NCBI GenBank assembly: GCA_900548315.1
Contig: URJU01000141.1
Span: 1 to 5,494, forward strand
Direction of reading: 5' to 3'
Length of the DNA stretch: 5,494 bases
Origin: an uncultured Coprococcus sp.
GTDB lineage: Bacteria > Bacillota > Clostridia > Lachnospirales > Lachnospiraceae
In this document: piece by piece, positions 5,224 through 5,494 of the stretch
Layout: every line of letters begins with the position of its first letter
Numbering within the stretch: the stretch's first letter is position 1
The notes under the pieces: model-generated
The model's input: the letters and a program-made list of their open reading frames with translations, nothing else
Databases searched by the model: none
Told to the model about the DNA's origin: nothing
Translations under genes and position numbers: made by a program

Positions 5224-5295
5224 ATGCACGCAGACGCCGCACGAAGTGCATTTGCATGCGTCTGCACCACAATTATCATGAGGAGGGAGTTATAA
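5224..5295 (+). CDS. Possible 23-residue leader peptide upstream of the ECF sigma factor
   Basis: The frame from ATG 5224 to TAA 5293-5295 encodes MHADAARSAFACVCTTIIMRREL. A strong ribosome binding site, GGGAGGAG (5208-5215), lies 8 nt upstream, which is near ideal. The stop is 6 nt before the sigma factor ATG, and the second copy of the 17-bp repeat, with AGGAGGG, forms its last codons. The sigma factor's own AGGAGGG is 14 nt from its ATG, which is too far for efficient initiation. Translation ending at 5295 could therefore hand ribosomes to 5302. The product resembles nothing I know, and a chance ORF through a hairpin-rich region remains possible. GTG 5221 in the same frame is an alternative start. 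Confidence 0.4.
   Translation: MHADAARSAFACVCTTIIMRREL
5230..5265 (+). repeat. GC-rich inverted repeat within the sigma factor leader
   Basis: GCAGACGC (5230-5237) pairs with GCGTCTGC (5258-5265). The interior can form a smaller hairpin, GCAC-GAA-GTGC (5239-5249), or the overlapping TGCA-TT-TGCA (5247-5256). The local GC content is clearly above the surrounding intergenic DNA. It lies wholly inside the small ORF at 5224-5295. Confidence 0.65.
5272..5288 (+). repeat. 17-bp direct repeat, copy 2
   Basis: This is an exact copy of 5178-5194. Its AGGAGGG (5281-5287) is the only strong ribosome binding site-like sequence close to the sigma factor ATG, but it lies 14 nt away. A weaker AGG at 5297-5299 is only 2 nt from the ATG. 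Confidence 0.9.
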
Positions 5296-5301
5296 CAGGT
5301 T

Positions 5302-5477
5302 ATGACAGACAAAGAATTTGAACAGTGTATGTCTGCTATGGCGGCGGGCGACAGGGACAGCCTGCGGTACATATATGATGCATACCTAAAGCTCATATAT
5401 GCGGTGGTGTATGACACCATAGGGCAGCGCGAGGAGGCTGAGGATGTCACATCTGAGTTCTTCATCAAGCTGTACAG
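5302..5477 (+). CDS. ECF-type RNA polymerase sigma factor (N-terminal part, cut by contig end)
   Basis: The native part encodes 58 residues, from MTDKEFEQCMSAMAAGDRDS to SEFFIKLY. The layout matches sigma-70 region 2 of ECF factors: DRDSLRYIYDAYLKLIYAVVYDTIG (17-41, region 2.1-2.2, core polymerase binding) and REEAEDVTSEFFIKLY (43-58, the conserved acidic 'AEDxxxExF' segment). The promoter-recognition part of region 2 and the whole of region 4 are missing because the sequence ends. Such factors redirect RNA polymerase to a small stress or envelope regulon and are often followed by an anti-sigma gene, which would lie beyond this window. ATG 5302 is the only upstream start, since an in-frame TAA lies at 5293-5295. 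The bases after 5477 are adapter, so apparent residues S59 onward (SCLLYT) are false. Confidence 0.88.
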
Positions 5478-5494
5478 CTGTCTCTTATACACAT
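5478..5494 (-). other. Residual Nextera (Tn5 mosaic end) adapter sequence at the contig end
   Basis: CTGTCTCTTATACACAT is identical to the first 17 bases of the 19-bp Illumina Nextera mosaic end (CTGTCTCTTATACACATCT). It sits flush with the end of the window and breaks the sigma factor reading frame. A 17-base chance match at that exact position is not credible. The reverse-strand translation starts MYKRQ, a familiar adapter-derived peptide artefact. Confidence 0.95.

Noticed and set aside
5178..5288. The 17-bp repeats as target-site duplications of a small transposon
   Set aside because: The 77-bp insert has no terminal inverted repeats and 17 bp is unusually long for such duplications. It is kept only as one possible origin, not called as a mobile element.
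5133..5492. A 119-residue minus-strand open frame beginning MYKRQ
   Set aside because: Its start codon lies inside the adapter, and it runs antisense to the sigma factor and through the structured leader. It has no ribosome binding site and no recognisable domain.

Overview
The window reads as Lachnospiraceae-like (Clostridia, Bacillota) chromosomal DNA. The signs are moderate-to-low GC, AGGAGG-type ribosome binding sites, sigma-A-like promoters, a tRNA without an encoded CCA end, a stand-alone RelQ-type alarmone synthetase, and lineage-typical hypothetical proteins. The family placement is an inference from style and protein resemblance. No phage, IS, transposase or CRISPR array is visible, and the window looks like ordinary chromosome with some structured leaders.

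Layout: (1) Positions 1-505, minus strand: the N-terminal 168 residues of an imidazolonepropionase-like metal-dependent amidohydrolase, running off the left edge. (2) Positions 506-655: a divergent promoter region in which one palindromic TTGCAA hexamer can serve as the -35 element for both directions. (3) Positions 656-3015, plus strand: three genes of unknown function in one direction. They are a cysteine-rich protein distantly resembling the U32 peptidase / Fe-S hydroxylase-like fold, a three-segment membrane protein, and a small soluble protein. A strong 14-bp hairpin at 3054-3084 closes this cluster and can also terminate the converging tRNA. (4) Positions 3089-3162, minus strand: tRNA-Arg(ACG) with its own promoter. 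(5) Positions 3241-3960, minus strand: a RelQ/YjbM-type (p)ppGpp synthetase with all synthetase motifs. (6) Positions 3961-4178: a divergent control region with a perfect 11-bp inverted repeat just before the ribosome binding site of the next gene. (7) Positions 4179-5114, plus strand: a Rossmann-type, methyltransferase-like protein. (8) Positions 5115-5301: a structured leader containing a 17-bp direct repeat, two GC-rich hairpin regions and a short well-initiated ORF that may couple translation to the next gene. (9) Position 5302 onward, plus strand: the start of an ECF-type RNA polymerase sigma factor.

The last 17 bases (5478-5494) match the Illumina Nextera transposon mosaic-end adapter and are not genomic. 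The sigma factor therefore ends artificially at residue 58, and the right edge is a contig end.

The genes do not form one obvious pathway. The clearest functional theme is regulation: an alarmone synthetase and an ECF sigma factor lie either side of the methyltransferase-like gene, and both intergenic regions there carry unexplained structure. The best candidates for new biology are the ECF sigma leader (5178-5301) and the hairpin leader at 4134-4175.
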